Shown here piece after piece: positions 1-12,287 of a stretch of DNA of 64,000 nt. How positions within the stretch are numbered: the first letter of the stretch is position 1; every line of letters starts with the position of its first letter. The notes beneath the pieces were generated by a model. The model was not told where the DNA came from. It searched no databases and worked only from the letters and a program-made list of their open reading frames with translations. Source of the DNA: Sanghuangporus weigelae (taxonomy: Eukaryota > Basidiomycota > Agaricomycetes > Hymenochaetales > Hymenochaetaceae); contig CP137320.1 of the NCBI GenBank assembly GCA_033182465.1, positions 558,001 through 622,000 of the forward strand, written 5' to 3'. The position numbers were made by a program, and so were the translations under genes.

Positions 1-446
1 CCAGCTTCGTCAGTAGCGAATGCACTGCGTTGTCCATCGATCCCGTTACGAGGAGGCGAACTTGACTGCACCGCATACTCAGGATGCGAGCTCTTCGGAG
101 CTTCCTTCTCTGCACGAGCTTGCGCGTCTTTTCGGAGAGAGGCGAGGTCGAAAGGCTTTGAGGTTCTAGTTGACCTTCGTTCTGATGGTTCTTCAAGATC
201 CTCGAAAAGCGCATCGATGTCTGGTCGCGACTGATCTATTCGAGCAGGCGACTTCCTCGGAGCTTCTTCATTTTCGTCATCTGAGCCTCCGAGAAACAAC
301 GATGATCGTCGTCGCTTAGCCGGCCGAGACACACTTTCCTCCTTATCTTCGTCATCGACACGATGGAGTCCTGGACTCGTACGCGCTGGTGGAGGCAGCG
401 GGGAGTCCAAGGGCTCGCTCCAAATATCATCGAGTGAGACAGACAT
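1..446 (-). CDS. N-terminal part of an unidentified acidic/basic nuclear-type protein (runs off the left edge)
   Basis: An uninterrupted reading frame of about 148 codons starts at the ATG at 446 and stays open to the window edge, so only the N-terminus is present. It begins MSVSLDDIWSEPLDSP and continues through a patch KRRRSS that looks like a nuclear localisation signal, an acidic stretch (GGSDDENEE) and many Ser/Pro/Arg residues. This is the composition of a disordered tail of a nuclear protein. No catalytic motif is visible. Three ACGCG cores lie just upstream (508-528), which would suit a gene expressed at G1/S. I considered replication-fork or nuclease-scaffold proteins but cannot support a specific family. 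Confidence 0.6.
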   Translation of the reverse strand, partial: MSVSLDDIWSEPLDSPLPPPARTSPGLHRVDDEDKEESVSRPAKRRRSSLFLGGSDDENEEAPRKSPARIDQSRPDIDALFEDLEEPSERRSTRTSKPFDLASLRKDAQARAEKEAPKSSHPEYAVQSSSPPRNGIDGQRSAFATDEA

Positions 447-772
447 GGTAGTGGCCTACTAAGTTGCGTTATGATCGGAGTGATGAAAACAAGGTCGCAG
501 TGTACAGACGCGACGTGACGCGACGCGTTTGATGAGGGATTACTCAGCCACGTGATCGGTCTCGAAATAAAACTCGCACGCACGAGTTTAGTTTTCATCT
601 TTGTTTTTACTGAATCTGAACCGCCGAATTGTCGTCCTTGACGAATTTATCGGGTTTTGTCTCTTTATAAAGCTCGGGGTGTAGTGGTAAATCGAAAAGT
701 CAACCTCTCTTAGCAACTCAAGGATTACAACTTCAATTCCTTCTCTTCTTAATTGTGACAAAAGTCTCTTCA
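447..772. promoter_or_regulatory. Divergent promoter with a cluster of MluI-box (ACGCG) cores
   Basis: This 326-bp spacer separates the left-edge gene (-) from NTM1 (+). It carries ACGCG at 508-512 and 518-522 and ACGCGT at 523-528, spaced 10 and 5 bp apart. A CACGTG palindrome lies at 549-554. In yeasts ACGCGT is the binding site of the MBF cell-cycle factor. That it works this way here is inference from sequence only. Confidence 0.4.
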
Positions 773-1875
773 ATGGATGCACGGCTACCAAGCGTTAAAG
801 ATGGAATTGACTATTGGACCACACAACCAGCTACTCTGGATGGAGTACTCGGTATGTTGCCTTGTTTGCTTAATTCTTTGATTACTTTTAATCCTGATTC
901 TGTGGACTCTAGGAGGATTCGGATCTTGCGTGAGTTACAAAGTACAGCTCATGCTGCGGGATATGTCCAGCTCGACTATTCACAGAATCTTCCACGCATC
1001 GATGCGCTCTCGTCGCGGCAGTTCCTACTAAACATACTTCCAGAATTATCGACAGTACCTTCATCGATACGACCACTTAAGGCCCAGCGATTAACGCGCC
1101 GAACTCGAGCTCTTGACGTCGGAGCAGGCATTGGTCGGGTCACGTCGACCGTTCTTTTACATATGGTCTCGGATGTTGTCCTCGTTGAACCTGCTAGTCA
1201 CTTTGTTCAGCAAGCATTTCGCAGTGTCTCAGAAGCATCAAGACGGGACAAGTACGCCGGTGAATGGAAGGGCGTGGCTCGGTCAAAGAAAAGCGTTACG
1301 GTTGTGCAAGGGACTCTGCAAGACCTTGATCCACGAGTACCACCTGGATCTGAAGGTAAAATGTCCGTGCTTGGTCGTGTCGGTTATGTTCCTCCGGAAG
1401 AAGAGCGCACCAAGGAGTCTGGGTTCGATGTGATATGGTGTCAGTGGTGTCTAGGTCATCTAACAGATGACCAACTGGCGGAGTTCTTGAAACGGTGTAA
1501 GGAATCTTTGCGCTGCAAATCGAAGGGCTCCAGCGAAATGGAGGGTGTTATCGTTGTGAAAGAGAACACTTGCCCGGAAAAGCAACCAGGTGTTCCGAGG
1601 ATTGTGTTTGATTCTGATGACAGCACATTAACCAGGTCAGACCGTCCTATTGACTAGTCGAAGATGATCCCAATACTTTGTTCAAATAGGAGTGACCTTG
1701 CGTGGAAGAAGGTTTTCTCTAGCGCTGGCCTGAGGATAGTGAAGGAAGAGCTACAAAAAGGCTTCCCGGAGGGATTGTATCCTGTAAAGACGTGAGTATA
1801 CAGTCTATACCTCAAACGTCTTTCTGAAGGTCTTCCAGGTATGCGTTGCGATGGTGTGCGATTTGTAAGATGTGA
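773..1875 (+). CDS. NTM1: Alpha-N-terminal protein methyltransferase (NTMT1/Tae1 family)
   Basis: The enzyme transfers methyl groups from SAM to the alpha-amino group of proteins with an exposed X-Pro-Lys type N-terminus, such as ribosomal proteins. Five exons (773-851, 913-929, 971-1635, 1690-1791, 1839-1875) join in frame to a 299-residue protein. The family landmarks appear in order: YWTTQPATLDGVLGGFG near the N-terminus, LPRIDALSSRQFLL, the SAM-binding motif LDVGAGIGRVT, FDVIWCQWCLGHLTDDQL, VVKEN, and the conserved end GLYPVKTYALR. Exon 2 is only 17 nt but is needed to restore GGFGS. The start is the ATG at 773; the frame is open upstream to a GTG, but fungi do not normally use that. Family assignment is secure; substrates are not visible from sequence. 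Confidence 0.93.
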
Positions 1876-3782
1876 TTGGAATAGTGACACAAGTGTATCC
1901 GGTCTCATATAATCACCGCATTTGCATACATCACAGCGGCTTTCGCCGCTTGACATACTTGTCCTGATCAGGGTTCGACGGTGACCTACATTACTCCGAG
2001 AAGCCATAAGCTGTACCTTCGGGATCGGTGGCTATGCAGTTTTTTGCTCCGAAACCTCTACGGGCTTTTCTTTGGCTACCGATACGGGTTCTAAACGGTA
2101 TACCGAGAAGATACTTATGCCATCCTTCAAGCTCATCGTTTGTTTGTCTCTCCTGGCCGCTATTCTAGTCCCCATTGTTCCCCACTGACCCTACTGGACC
2201 TCCTCTGTTCTTCCTCTTTGGACTGGGCTGAATATGTCTCACGTTGAACCTGACTGTCGATCCAACTTGCACCCAGCGACCGCGAATGGAAGTGAAGAAC
2301 CTGCGCACCGCAATTCGACCAGATAGCATTTTATCCGTATGGTTTACCCGCCTCGTGCTGGCCAAACTATTAGCAGCATGTTCTAAAACCTTGTACTAAT
2401 CCAAGCCTCCTTGATCATCACATGGCCGTCGGTCGACGGTGAATGGTTTGAACCCAAACTTGGATGGTCGAGGATTCGCGTTCTCTATGGAGAGCAGACA
2501 AATGATGATCTGACCATGCCATGGATACCGTTGGTCAACAAAGGGCCTCGAGCAGAGAAAGTATTACCAAAAATCGGTCGAGCTTTGATTATTCTTCGTG
2601 AGAATATCCGCGCCTTATCACGTATGCTTCCCCCTTTCGCCGGGAGCTGACAGAACTCTAATACGTCTACTCCAGCTGCGCATTGACGGATTTAGCTAAC
2701 TCACTTTTCGATGTTCACACCATGCATGCGCATACGCCGTGTTTGGTTTATCCCGCACTTGGAGTCTGCACCACTAAATTCCGCATTTTGAATGGATCGG
2801 ACTCGCATCATAATTTTCCCATCATCTCAACTTTGGGACGAAACCCTCAATTGGTAGGTATCAGATGTATCTGTTTGAGAATCCAGATATCATGCCTTTC
2901 TTCAGGTTCTCCAGCGGTTTCGTACGTGGACGCGATACAAAGTCATGTAAGTTTAGTTTGTAGTTTCGTCAAATGAGTCCACTCAAGATTCCCATCATTA
3001 GAATTGCATTATATATTGCCGTGGACGTGACTTTACGAGAAGGTGCCTCTGCACATGCTTCTAGCGACTGAGATTCCCGCCTCAACGCCTCTATGATCGG
3101 AACTACTGCTTCTCATCCTAGCGAAGCGGTGTATCAAGGAAGCCCAACCGTCGCCGAGACTTGAAATTTTAAGACAACTCGTCAAGCATCGAATGGAAAG
3201 AGATTGATATCCTCTGCTCATCGAGCAACGATACTAGGAGTATCAGCTTCTTCGGCGAAGGCAGCCGAGGAAGCGACTGGATCTTCGAATGCGATAATTT
3301 TTCAAATCGTCACCGGCCCATTCAGACGCGAGAAAATGTTGCACCGCCCAGGTCCGAATTCGTGTAGAGTATGCAGTCCGATCTATCCGTCTTTGTTTGA
3401 CTGACTGAGGCATTCCTCATCTAATCTTCGTTTCAGACAGTTATGCTCTTTTCATCTGTAGCATATTTTGAGTATGCTACCTTTCGGGGGAAAATCGCAT
3501 TTCCCTTTGTGTCACTCAGAATCTCCGCACTCTATCAGGTGCAGATGCTCAGATGCTCACTCAGAATTAGCCGGGCGGGAGAAGCGCAGGGCAGCGTCTC
3601 TAATTCTAAGTTTGATTTGAGCCAAGCCACATTATCGTGGATAGTCCTCAGGCGCCTACAGTCCCTAACGGCCTGCGTCTCATGCCTTTCGTCCCTATTT
3701 GACTCTTTTCTAGATGGAAATCTCCGATTTCATCATAGTATAAAGCAAAACCCTGCGAGTGTCTACTCATTGCAACTTATCT
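1876..3782. other. Unresolved stretch with coding-like fragments
   Basis: No complete gene could be built here. On the + strand, 2411-2650 encodes a protein-like block (DGEWFEPKLGWSRIRVLYGE and onward to RALIILRENIRALSR). It is followed after a possible intron by another open stretch (2683-2976) and by further fragments up to about 3400 in changing frames. A signal-peptide-like start (MPSFKLIVCLSLLAAILVP) at 2119 is closed by a stop after about 23 codons. This could be one intron-rich gene I failed to splice, or a decayed gene. I do not recognise the family. Confidence 0.3.
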
Positions 3783-4711
3783 ATGTCTCAAAACACGGAA
3801 GCCTCAACTCCCATGTCTGTCTCACCCTGTCGCAGAAAGCGCAACATGAGACCCTGCTTGACTTGTTCCATGCAAAAGTCTAGGGTAATTAACATCAACA
3901 TCTGCAGTGACCTTGCTTATAGTCTTGTAGTGCAAACTCGTAAGCCCTGGTCTCTGCGAGAACTGCCAGAAAAATGGGAGGACGCAATGCGTGGACCATG
4001 TTCCGTGGCGAAACATCAAGGCAGCTCATACGAGCATTCGTCAAGTATAATCATTTTGTTTCACTCATGCCAACCCTCTGAATTGTGTACGCTTCTGTCC
4101 CAGAGTTTCGCACGAGGTCAATCATCTAGGGGACCGTCAACTTACGAGGCCGCCACAGCGATCCTGCAGCAGGGATATAACAATCATAACCATGTGGGTA
4201 TCCCAGGTCAGCTGCGGCAAGCGTAAGTTACCTATTGTTCGCTACACCGGAAGAGTGTTAAATGATGTTAAGGACAGTCCAAATAATATGATTCCGTACT
4301 CGCCGCATCATTCTCTTGGTATTCCGCTTTTTTGCGATCCTGCATTCATTAATGCATCATCGCAGGAAGGAATCCATCCTGCAATGGTATCTCCGGACGG
4401 GCGTTTCACCAGTCCCATGTTCGCTAGCTCCTAGTGAGACCATTTATTCTGATTCTATCATTTTGTGTGGTTCCTGACCAATGAGCAGCGCGTCGCAACT
4501 GGTCGCTCCGATGGTGCCCCCATATATGCAAAGCCTCGGCCCGCCTTTATTTCCGCAGGATGTTTTCACCACAATAAACTCTCAAGACTCGCGTGCTGGA
4601 AGCGAGGTGTCTGGGACCAATGAGCCTTACGCTATCCAGGATAGCAGTGGGTCGGTAGAGACTACACATAGACATGACGGGGCTTTCAGTACCGGTCGGT
4701 CCCCTCTGTAG
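3783..4711 (+). CDS. Small Zn2Cys6 (fungal binuclear cluster) protein, putative transcription factor
   Basis: Five exons (3783-3884, 3931-4044, 4104-4222, 4278-4433, 4489-4711) splice in frame with GT-AG introns to a 237-residue protein. Near residue 25 it has a full set of six cysteines spaced C-x2-C-x6-C-x8-C-x2-C-x7-C (CLTC, SRC, CENC, TQC). This is the Gal4-type Zn2Cys6 pattern, preceded by a basic run RRKRNMR. Such clusters bind DNA as one or two zinc fingers. The rest is Ser/Pro/Gln/Asn-rich with no sign of the large fungal_trans domain that most family members carry, so the protein is short for its class. The exon 1/2 junction falls inside the zinc cluster (SR|C), which supports the chosen acceptor at 3930. 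Targets are unknown. Confidence 0.75.
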
Positions 4712-5115
4712 CTTAGACATTTCTAGTCTAATTGATGCTGGCCCTAGTGACCAGGATCCCTTTCTGCTTTCACCCCTCATTATTTATTATAGTCCCTGTT
4801 TATAGATGCATTAACGTGCATGCACTTTTCTTGCTTTCCCTCCTACCCTTCTCATATAATTTCTGGGTATAGTTCCTGGGAGAGCATAGACGATGTGTTT
4901 GTTTCTACGAATTGATAGAGTCGGACAGCAGTCGGCTGAGCTGCGAAATGATCATACATAATAAAAAAACTCGCCTCGAATCCGTGAGTCGTACACAACT
5001 TACAAATACGTGCGCAAAGGAAGGAATGCAGAACTGCGAAACAAATAATTACACCGAGTGTTCTATGATGCCGAAGAAAAAGACAAAATGTAGAAATCCT
5101 CCTAGACCATCCGAA
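4712..5115. other. Convergent intergenic spacer
   Basis: The 3' ends of the Zn2Cys6 gene (+) and SPT6 (-) face each other here. I see nothing beyond likely 3' UTR sequence. Confidence 0.5.
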
Positions 5116-8100
5116 CTAATTCCAACCTGCACTGCCCCACCCTCCCGAACTTCCGGAAGCGCCTGTATTTTGTACCATTGCTGGCCGAGGTGGATTCATA
5201 CCAGGTGCAGGTGGTTGCTGACCTGGGAACCCCCCTGGCCTGGGCGTCTGGAAACCAAAGCCGGATGGCGCGGCGCTGTAAGCCGAGGAACCACCATAAG
5301 ATGAGCCTGGAACAGAAGGAGCCATTGGAGGTCCGCGTGGAGGCATCGAACTGGAATAAGGATTCGGAGTCTGAGCTGGCTGACGTACTGATGCGCGTCC
5401 AGGAGTTGCTAAGCCCGAAGGCCTGCCTGGAGTCATGCGGCCAGCGCCATAAGGAGTCTTACCGCCAGCAGCGGCAGTGCCTGCACTTTGCGATTCGTGC
5501 AAGTATCTGAAAAAAACAAATGTTGAGGGGCAAGGTATACAACAAGCCATAGTCTACTTACCGAACTTTGAATGCATTACAAAGCTCGGATACTCCAGCT
5601 GCGGCCGCATCGAACAGATAGTACGCTTCTGGTGCCACGCGGACAGGCTAGAGATGCAGGATTTGATTAGATTGTGAGAGAGGACGCATGGATGACCTTA
5701 CTTACCCATGTTTGAATTGCAGAACCCTTCTTAGGAAGGAAAGATAAATTGAAATGCCCGGGTTTCTTCCGATTCAAGGTGAACCCGTAAATGCTCTTAT
5801 TGGGGTTGGCCGCGACAAAGCTCATCAAGAATTTATCTGATTCGCGTAATGATATATCAGTTATCCACCGTCGATTTCATAGCGAAACGGCTTACTGAGT
5901 TCATCCTCGTCCCTTTTGTATTTTTCGTGGGCCATGAGCTCTTCGACTCTTCGCGACATAGCCTTCACATGATTGACAATAAGCTCATCCAGGTCAGCAA
6001 ACTCGTACTTCCCATCAACAAGGAGCTGACTGCCCAATGCTTGACCGGAAGGATCCGGGTTAAGTTCAGTGACGTCTGAAAATATGTGAGGAAGATTCAA
6101 TACGTTTATATCGCGATACTCACCAACGTGTTGGTAGAGCTGGTCAGCTACTTTCCAGGTCACAGCCAGATGGTTCGGTCCTTTAGAAGAAGGACGGATG
6201 ACTACATCACCCGGTTGCTGATTCTCCAAGTAGGCCTCTGCCTGCACCGAGTTAAAGTTCTGGAAGTTCGGATGCTTGATGACACGTCGGTGGCGATTAG
6301 TCTGCGCGCGCCTCTTGCGCTGTATGAAGTCAACGTCGCGTTCTGCTTGGGCCGCATTCCAGTATTCATCCGGTCGGAACTGACGAAGGTGCGTATCGCC
6401 GATGCTAATGTGTGACTGCCGCGCTGAGAGCTCGACTTGGAAGATATCTTTGATGGTGTCGGCTTTGACTTCGATGATGACACCGTTGATGTGAGTGCCC
6501 TTCTGAGGAATGCTATCCCCTTCGTCCGCTATGTATGCGGAGTTGATGATACCCTCAATGCCCGATGCCAGTCTCACGTTTGCGAAATTGTCCTGTACTC
6601 GATAAACTTGAACTGTAACAATACAACCGACCTTCCCGCTGTCCTCGTTTTCGCCAGACAACATGGTCAGAACCTGCAAAGACGTCGGAAGGGTGAACGC
6701 AGGCCTGACTTCCCCGAAGGGCCGCAGAAGTTCCGTGCGAATCACGTCTAAGGTAATCCGCTTCAGTTCTCTACTCGTCTGCTCCATACTGACGGCGAAC
6801 TCGTCCAAATTTAGTTCATCGAGTTTCCGCTTGTTGTCGGGATCCTTCATGATCTGAGAGACGACGTTTGAAGGATGTTCGTCATGCACGTCCTCTTCAT
6901 CCAGTTCGAGAGCATCAGTCGCCATTTTTCTCGCCAGGTCATAGTCCTCGACATGTATTCTTGTATCGTCAAGCGGATCGGGATAATTTGAGTAATCCAC
7001 GTTCCCACCGGAACGGCTTTTCGGTTCCTTGTAATCAGGGTCTTGTGCAATACGCAGGAACCCAGCCGCATTCAGAAATATGCAAGTCGTTAGAACTTGT
7101 GACTGGACGAGTTGGCCGCGGTTGACCAAATTCCCTCCCTTTCGAAGGAAGTTAACTCCAAGTAACATCTATGAAAGTATGGACATACCAATGAGGTAAT
7201 TTTCTTGATTAGCGCCTGTGCCTTGCGAGGACCTAGCCCAGAGACAAATGATAATAGCGCCGCGTAATACGGGTCGTTGACTGCACGATTAATATCCACG
7301 CCTACCCTGTTCACAACGTCCACCAGAACCCGCTCGAAGACTTTGAGTAGTCTCTCTGGAGGAACCTGAGAATAGAGTCAGTGACTTGGCAAGGCATTCT
7401 AGCATATACAATGGTCACCAACCAGTGGTTGAGATCGGGTGTCAAACGTAATGGCAACGACATCTCGCCCCAATGCCGCGTACTCATTGAGAGGACTTTG
7501 AACATAGCGCGCTAGTCCGACGCAATACCGTTGCAATATCAATAGTTCCGGAAACTCGTCCTCGCCACGTTTGCTATGTTGATAAAGACGTGCAACCTCG
7601 TCGAAGCAATAGATCACAGGGATACTGAATGCCGGGTCATCCTGTGAGGGATCCTCGGCAGCCATGTCGTCTGTTGGCCGATAATACTCCAATTCATGAG
7701 GACGTAACGTCAATTTGACTTGATGAGAAAGATCCGCAGTCCTAATTGAGAAGCCCCCTACAACGACGACATCAGGCCGCCTCCTCTTAACGAAATCCCT
7801 GAACTCTTCTTTGTTTTTCGAATCTTGCAGGTTATCAATCTGAGCATGCTCGCGCAAACGGCCGGCTTCATCGAGGAAGACCAGGTCGATTTCATCCCTT
7901 TTGGGATCGCCTTTACCCCAAGAAACAGCAAGAACTGCGGGAGTGTCTCCAGGTTGGAGACCAGGAGGGCAGTATGGTGCGACATTGACTCTCTATTCAG
8001 ACAACATTAGACAAACAGAAACTCCGCGAAAGACTTTGACATACCTCGTACAGCGCGTCACCACAGTGATTAGCTAGGAAGTCTTCAACTTCCTCCCGAA

Positions 8101-10582
8101 GATACTCACGGACCCATTTAGCACCCATAGGAAGGAGATATTTCTCGACGGCTTCTTCGACCACAAGAGCCCGTTCTTCGTTCCAGACCTTGGCCATTTC
8201 ACTGAAGCTGTCTGAAGCAAAAGCTTCGACTAGTTGGTTGACGAGCTTCTGCCTTTCGTCGCTAGGAATGGCTAAAGTGACTACCACCGTTTGCTTTTCT
8301 TCCGCCGCCTGTAGGATTTGTAGGAACTGCCTCGAGCGGAGCATTTCAGTGACAGGCTTGTTATGTAAGTACTTGAAAGACTGAGGTTGAAGGTTAGTGT
8401 GATGATTCTCGGTGCGATTTTAAAGTACGAACATATTCTGTGAAATCAGGAGTGATTGCAGTTTTCCCAGATTCTGTGGGAGTGACGGAGACTTGCGCAA
8501 AATTCTTAAACACGTTCCTGGTATGCCGGCGGAGTAAAGGATCGATACCGAGTTCGAATGCCAAAATCATTCTCGCTTGGCGTAACAGATCATCTGCGGG
8601 AAGTGCTTTGGATGGATCTGGATCAGCGTATTGTTCGGCGAAGGCAGTCGGAGAAAGCTCTTGGTCCTCGACGAAATGTATGTTATGACCCTTCGATAAG
8701 AAGTTGATGACCACCTCCTGAGATTTTATACCGAAGCCCTAGATTGGATCGCATCAGTCGTTGTTCTGAATAAAGGTGAAACATGAAGTCAACAAACCTC
8801 CGCGATCCTAGATGCAATACTCTTCTTCAAGACCTCATATCCCGTCAGACGGTTTGGAAGCTTGTGCTTCTTCACATCCGCCTGATCTTCATCTTCTCTG
8901 TACTGCAACCCGGAGAGAATCTTCTTCTGGATATCTTTATACTTTGTCCCGATCCATTGCGCGGAGTCCGCAACAATCTCTACGTCGTCCATGTTGGGTA
9001 ACAACTGCTGTTCGAAGTATTCATCGCGCAAGCCAAGTTTCTCGTATACACTCTGAAGAGCAGTTTTTCGCTGGAACAAAGAGTGGAATTTTTGCCCCAG
9101 GTAGTATATTCGCCAGAGATCGTTCTGACTGAGTAAGGCAGCTCGGGTGGCTCGTTGGTCATGAGGATTGAAGTACGAAATGTGATCTCGACGATGAGCA
9201 TAGATGTACGGGACCTCCAAATGTTGAATAAACAGAAACTCCAGCGCTTTTGTGACGGCTCCGACAAGTTTGTCAAGCAAGAAATAGAACCTCCCACTAG
9301 CCTTGAAGAAGTCTTGTTCCTTTTGTGCTCCTAGCCGTGGTGTAACCCAAGAAGCAGCGTCAACACACTCGGCAGGAGTGAACTGTTCTACGTCCGCAAG
9401 ATTTGCATTGAGAGATAAAGAAGAGCCAAGAAGTTGCATCCGTTCCGGGATATCCTGAGCACGAATCAAGTCGTCGTCGTCCGTCAGGAACTTTGACCTG
9501 ATTTCAGAAGGCTCAAAGACCTACAACGCAAATTATCAGCGAGTCCAATGATAGAGAATAAAGGTCAAGCCATACATCATTGTACTTCATCTCCGATTTC
9601 GCTTCGTAAGCCATGGTCTCCTCTTCGTCATCAACTAAGGCCCAATCGTAATCGTGCCCATCTCCAAATACATCATGAATCTCATCCCAAGTACTATTCA
9701 GGGTAACTTAATAACAGCCAAGCGGATAATTTGGAAAATGCTAACCTTGCGTCGATGCCGGTTAGTTCAGGACGATTCCTCAAGGCAGCTCTACGCTCCT
9801 TCTCTAAACGTCTCCGTTCTCGTCGACGCTCCTCACGTTCCTCCTCTGCCATCGCACCAGCACCTTCCTCTTCATCCTCCTCATCATCAATAAAGTCATC
9901 CATATCCATTTCGTCGTCATCATCACGACCGGCGCGCTCATCATTCCAGATATCCTGGATACCCAGAATTTCTTGCGCGCCAATGACGTTTGCTTCGTCC
10001 AAGTCGTCGTCAGATGACTCAATGATGGCTTTTCGGCGCGACGACGGCCCCTCGCCTTCGTCGGAGTCACGCCCCCGGCGCAGGCGTGTTAGGTGTCGTG
10101 AACGAATGCGTCCGCCAGTATTTTCTTCGAGGAGCTCAAGGTCTTCATCATCGAGGTCCTCCTCTTCATCCTCGTCACCTGCATAGATACAACGACCAGA
10201 TTATAAATGCGAAGGCTCTTCGGTTACAAAACGACTCACGCTTGCGATGCTTATGCTTGTGTTTGTGCTTTCGACGTTTCTTCCTCCGTCGACGCTCCTC
10301 TTCATCTTCATCTGCCTCCTCCTCTTCATCCTCATCTTCGTCAACAATAAAGCCTTCTCTGACACGTCTCGCGGCTTCCTCGTCCTCTTCTTCCTCCTCC
10401 GAACTATCGTCAGAAATAGCTTTGCCCTGTTCAATCTCCTCTCCCTCCCCTTCCTCATCTTCTCCTCCCCCTCCCTCAGCATCATCGCCTTTCGCAACGC
10501 CGTTGACGTCCGGCTGAATTTTCATCTCCTCATCATGAGGAACATGCTCGTCCAAGTTCATGTCATCGTCAGCGTACGACAT
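5116..10582 (-). CDS. SPT6: Transcription elongation factor / histone chaperone Spt6
   Basis: Spt6 travels with RNA polymerase II and reassembles nucleosomes behind it. Translation begins MSYADDDMN at 10582 and the exons add up to roughly 1,550-1,600 residues. In order: a very acidic N-terminus with [13 protein letters not shown] and a Lys/His-rich patch (10175-10582); the [20 protein letters not shown] segment (about 9700-10000); the helical core; a YqgF-like RNase H fold ([16 protein letters not shown], 7400-7860); a helix-hairpin-helix ([16 protein letters not shown], about 7200-7320); an S1 domain ([21 protein letters not shown], 6500-6640); and tandem SH2 domains ([35 protein letters not shown], ending near 5580). 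The tail is Gly/Pro/Ser-rich and ends GGWGSAGWN. About ten introns of 50-60 nt interrupt it. The 3' introns at 5507-5561 and near 5840-5895 restore [16 protein letters not shown] and NAFKVRYLH. Confidence 0.95.
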
Positions 10583-10941
10583 GACTGAAAGGGAACAAGA
10601 AAGCAAGAAGGCCGTTCGACCACTTTCCGTAAGGTACTTTAAGAAGCTGTTGATTTCAGGTCATATTTTCCCACGCAGAAGCATGCATTATTATGCAATA
10701 CTGCCTATATTCGGTAAGAGCCCTTTGAATACGAAACGCCACTAAGATGAAAGGCCAACTGCCCTTTTGTGCAATAATAATAAAATTATACAAATAGTTG
10801 CAGTACCATTTTGTGCTGTGCAAGATAGAAGTATTCTGACGGTCAAATAAGAACGCACTACCGCCGAAGTAAATAGCAAACCATTTTATCTTCAAGGAAA
10901 TGGCCTTCAAGCTCGCATTGGCACGACTTGGTATGTGATAC
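10583..10941. other. Intergenic spacer upstream of SPT6
   Basis: AT-rich sequence between the SPT6 start and the end of the next gene on the same strand. It should contain the SPT6 promoter and the COQ11-like 3' UTR. No distinct element was recognised. Confidence 0.4.
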
Positions 10942-12287
10942 TTAAGTCTGGTCGTGAGCAGACACATTGGAGCTCGTTCGGGACTGTGGCCGGTCATTCG
11001 GAGAACTTCCCTTCTCTACCCAACCGATAATTTCTCTCATTCGTCTGACGTCCATTACGCCTTCCACGTCATCGTCAGCAATTGCGCGAACAATCGCTTC
11101 AGCAACATGGTCCACATGAATCGGGGGAACCGTGAGCGCGTTCGCTACTGAAGCGAATACTGATGGATTGAGGGTGCCAGGTGCTACGGAAGGGGTCGAA
11201 GAAGAAGAGGAAATGGCTCGTAGAAGACCGGCGGGAGTTGGTGCGTAACTGGGTAGTGTGTGGTGTACGGTGGCGGATAAGTCGAGGAGGGTTGCTATCG
11301 GTGTTGTTAGTGGACGGTAATGCGAGTGGTAGACCAAGCCTATAAATAATGCCAGAAAATAGGAGCCGTCAGTGCCAACTCTCTTATAGAAAATGAAATG
11401 CACTTTACTGGGTCGTACAAACACAGCTCGCATATCCTCTCGTCCATCTAGTATTTCTGCGATTCCGCGTTCCGCTGCGCGCTTTGTCTCGATGTAGCGC
11501 GATGGTACAAACGGACGAAAGATATCTTCCGCGGATAGGTAGATGAAAGCACGTCTACTCCTCAGTCCATCTGTGGCTGTTTCGCTAGCTGCCGGGACAT
11601 CTGGAGGAACACTGCCAGAGAATGCAGAGCAAACGGTAAGAGCTGTGAAATACAAGTAGTTAAGATAGTGCTGAAAAAAAACAATCGAGAAATGGTTGTA
11701 CAAACCAGAATCCCGATTCATCCTCTCGTACTCCCCTTCACCCTCCTCGAGTTGATTCTTTCCACCTCCAAAGACCGAGTTCGTAACACCTCTTCCAACA
11801 GCTCCAACAAACCCAAACAAGTCATTCTTCTTCAACGCCTGCTTATACCCTCCCTCCTGTCCACCACGACTCTCGAATAGTATACCAAGCGTATGTACAA
11901 CAGCCGTCTTGCCATCTAGCAATGATGCGTATTGCTCTGGATTAAAAGCATCCGTTGCACGCCATTCAACGCGCTCTGTCCACGCTGGTGCGTGGCCCTT
12001 CGGTGTACGGAATGGTCGACCGGAGGAGCTGAGACTCGTTACACGCATTCCGCGTGTGAGAGCTGCTTTGCATACTGCTGAGCCTATTGAGTTGCGCGTC
12101 CAGTTGCGGTTCGCAATATCCAGAACGTATTTTGACAGAATGTTCGAAGAACAATTCAATAGGTTGATTAAGAAGATAAAGTGTAGGCAGTGAAGACGAG
12201 AATTGCACGTTAGATCTGACAAATGTGGAGGAGATCACAAAACGTACCAATGAAGCCATTCCCGCCAACGACTAGAATGTTCTGCAT
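10942..12287 (-). CDS. COQ11: Mitochondrial NAD(P)-binding SDR-like protein (Coq11/YLR290C type)
   Basis: The protein starts MQNILVVGGNGFIGSAVC, a Rossmann dinucleotide-binding motif (GxxGxxG) at the very N-terminus. It continues with TSLSSSGRPF, a DGKTAVVHTLGILFE segment and FIYLSAEDIFRPFVPSRYIETKRAAER, which holds the Yx3K active-site-like pair of short-chain reductases. It ends with IHVDHVAEAIVRAI. This order matches the atypical SDRs related to yeast Coq11 and to NDUFA9, which act at the inner mitochondrial membrane in coenzyme Q synthesis. Intron 1 (12084-12247) falls inside the nucleotide-binding motif (GFIG|SAV) after a 40-nt first exon. A second intron (about 11643-11704) joins RDS to ALTVCSAF, and a third lies near 11340-11405. 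No long targeting sequence is seen before the Rossmann motif. The choice of COQ11 over another member of this SDR group is likely but not certain. Confidence 0.8.

Noticed and set aside
5178-5510. Open frame on + opposite the SPT6 C-terminal tail
   Set aside because: Shadow of the Gly/Pro/Ser-rich minus-strand tail; no independent evidence.
9731-10588. Ser/Arg-rich and hydrophobic + strand frames opposite the SPT6 N-terminus
   Set aside because: Antisense shadows of GAN-rich acidic codons.
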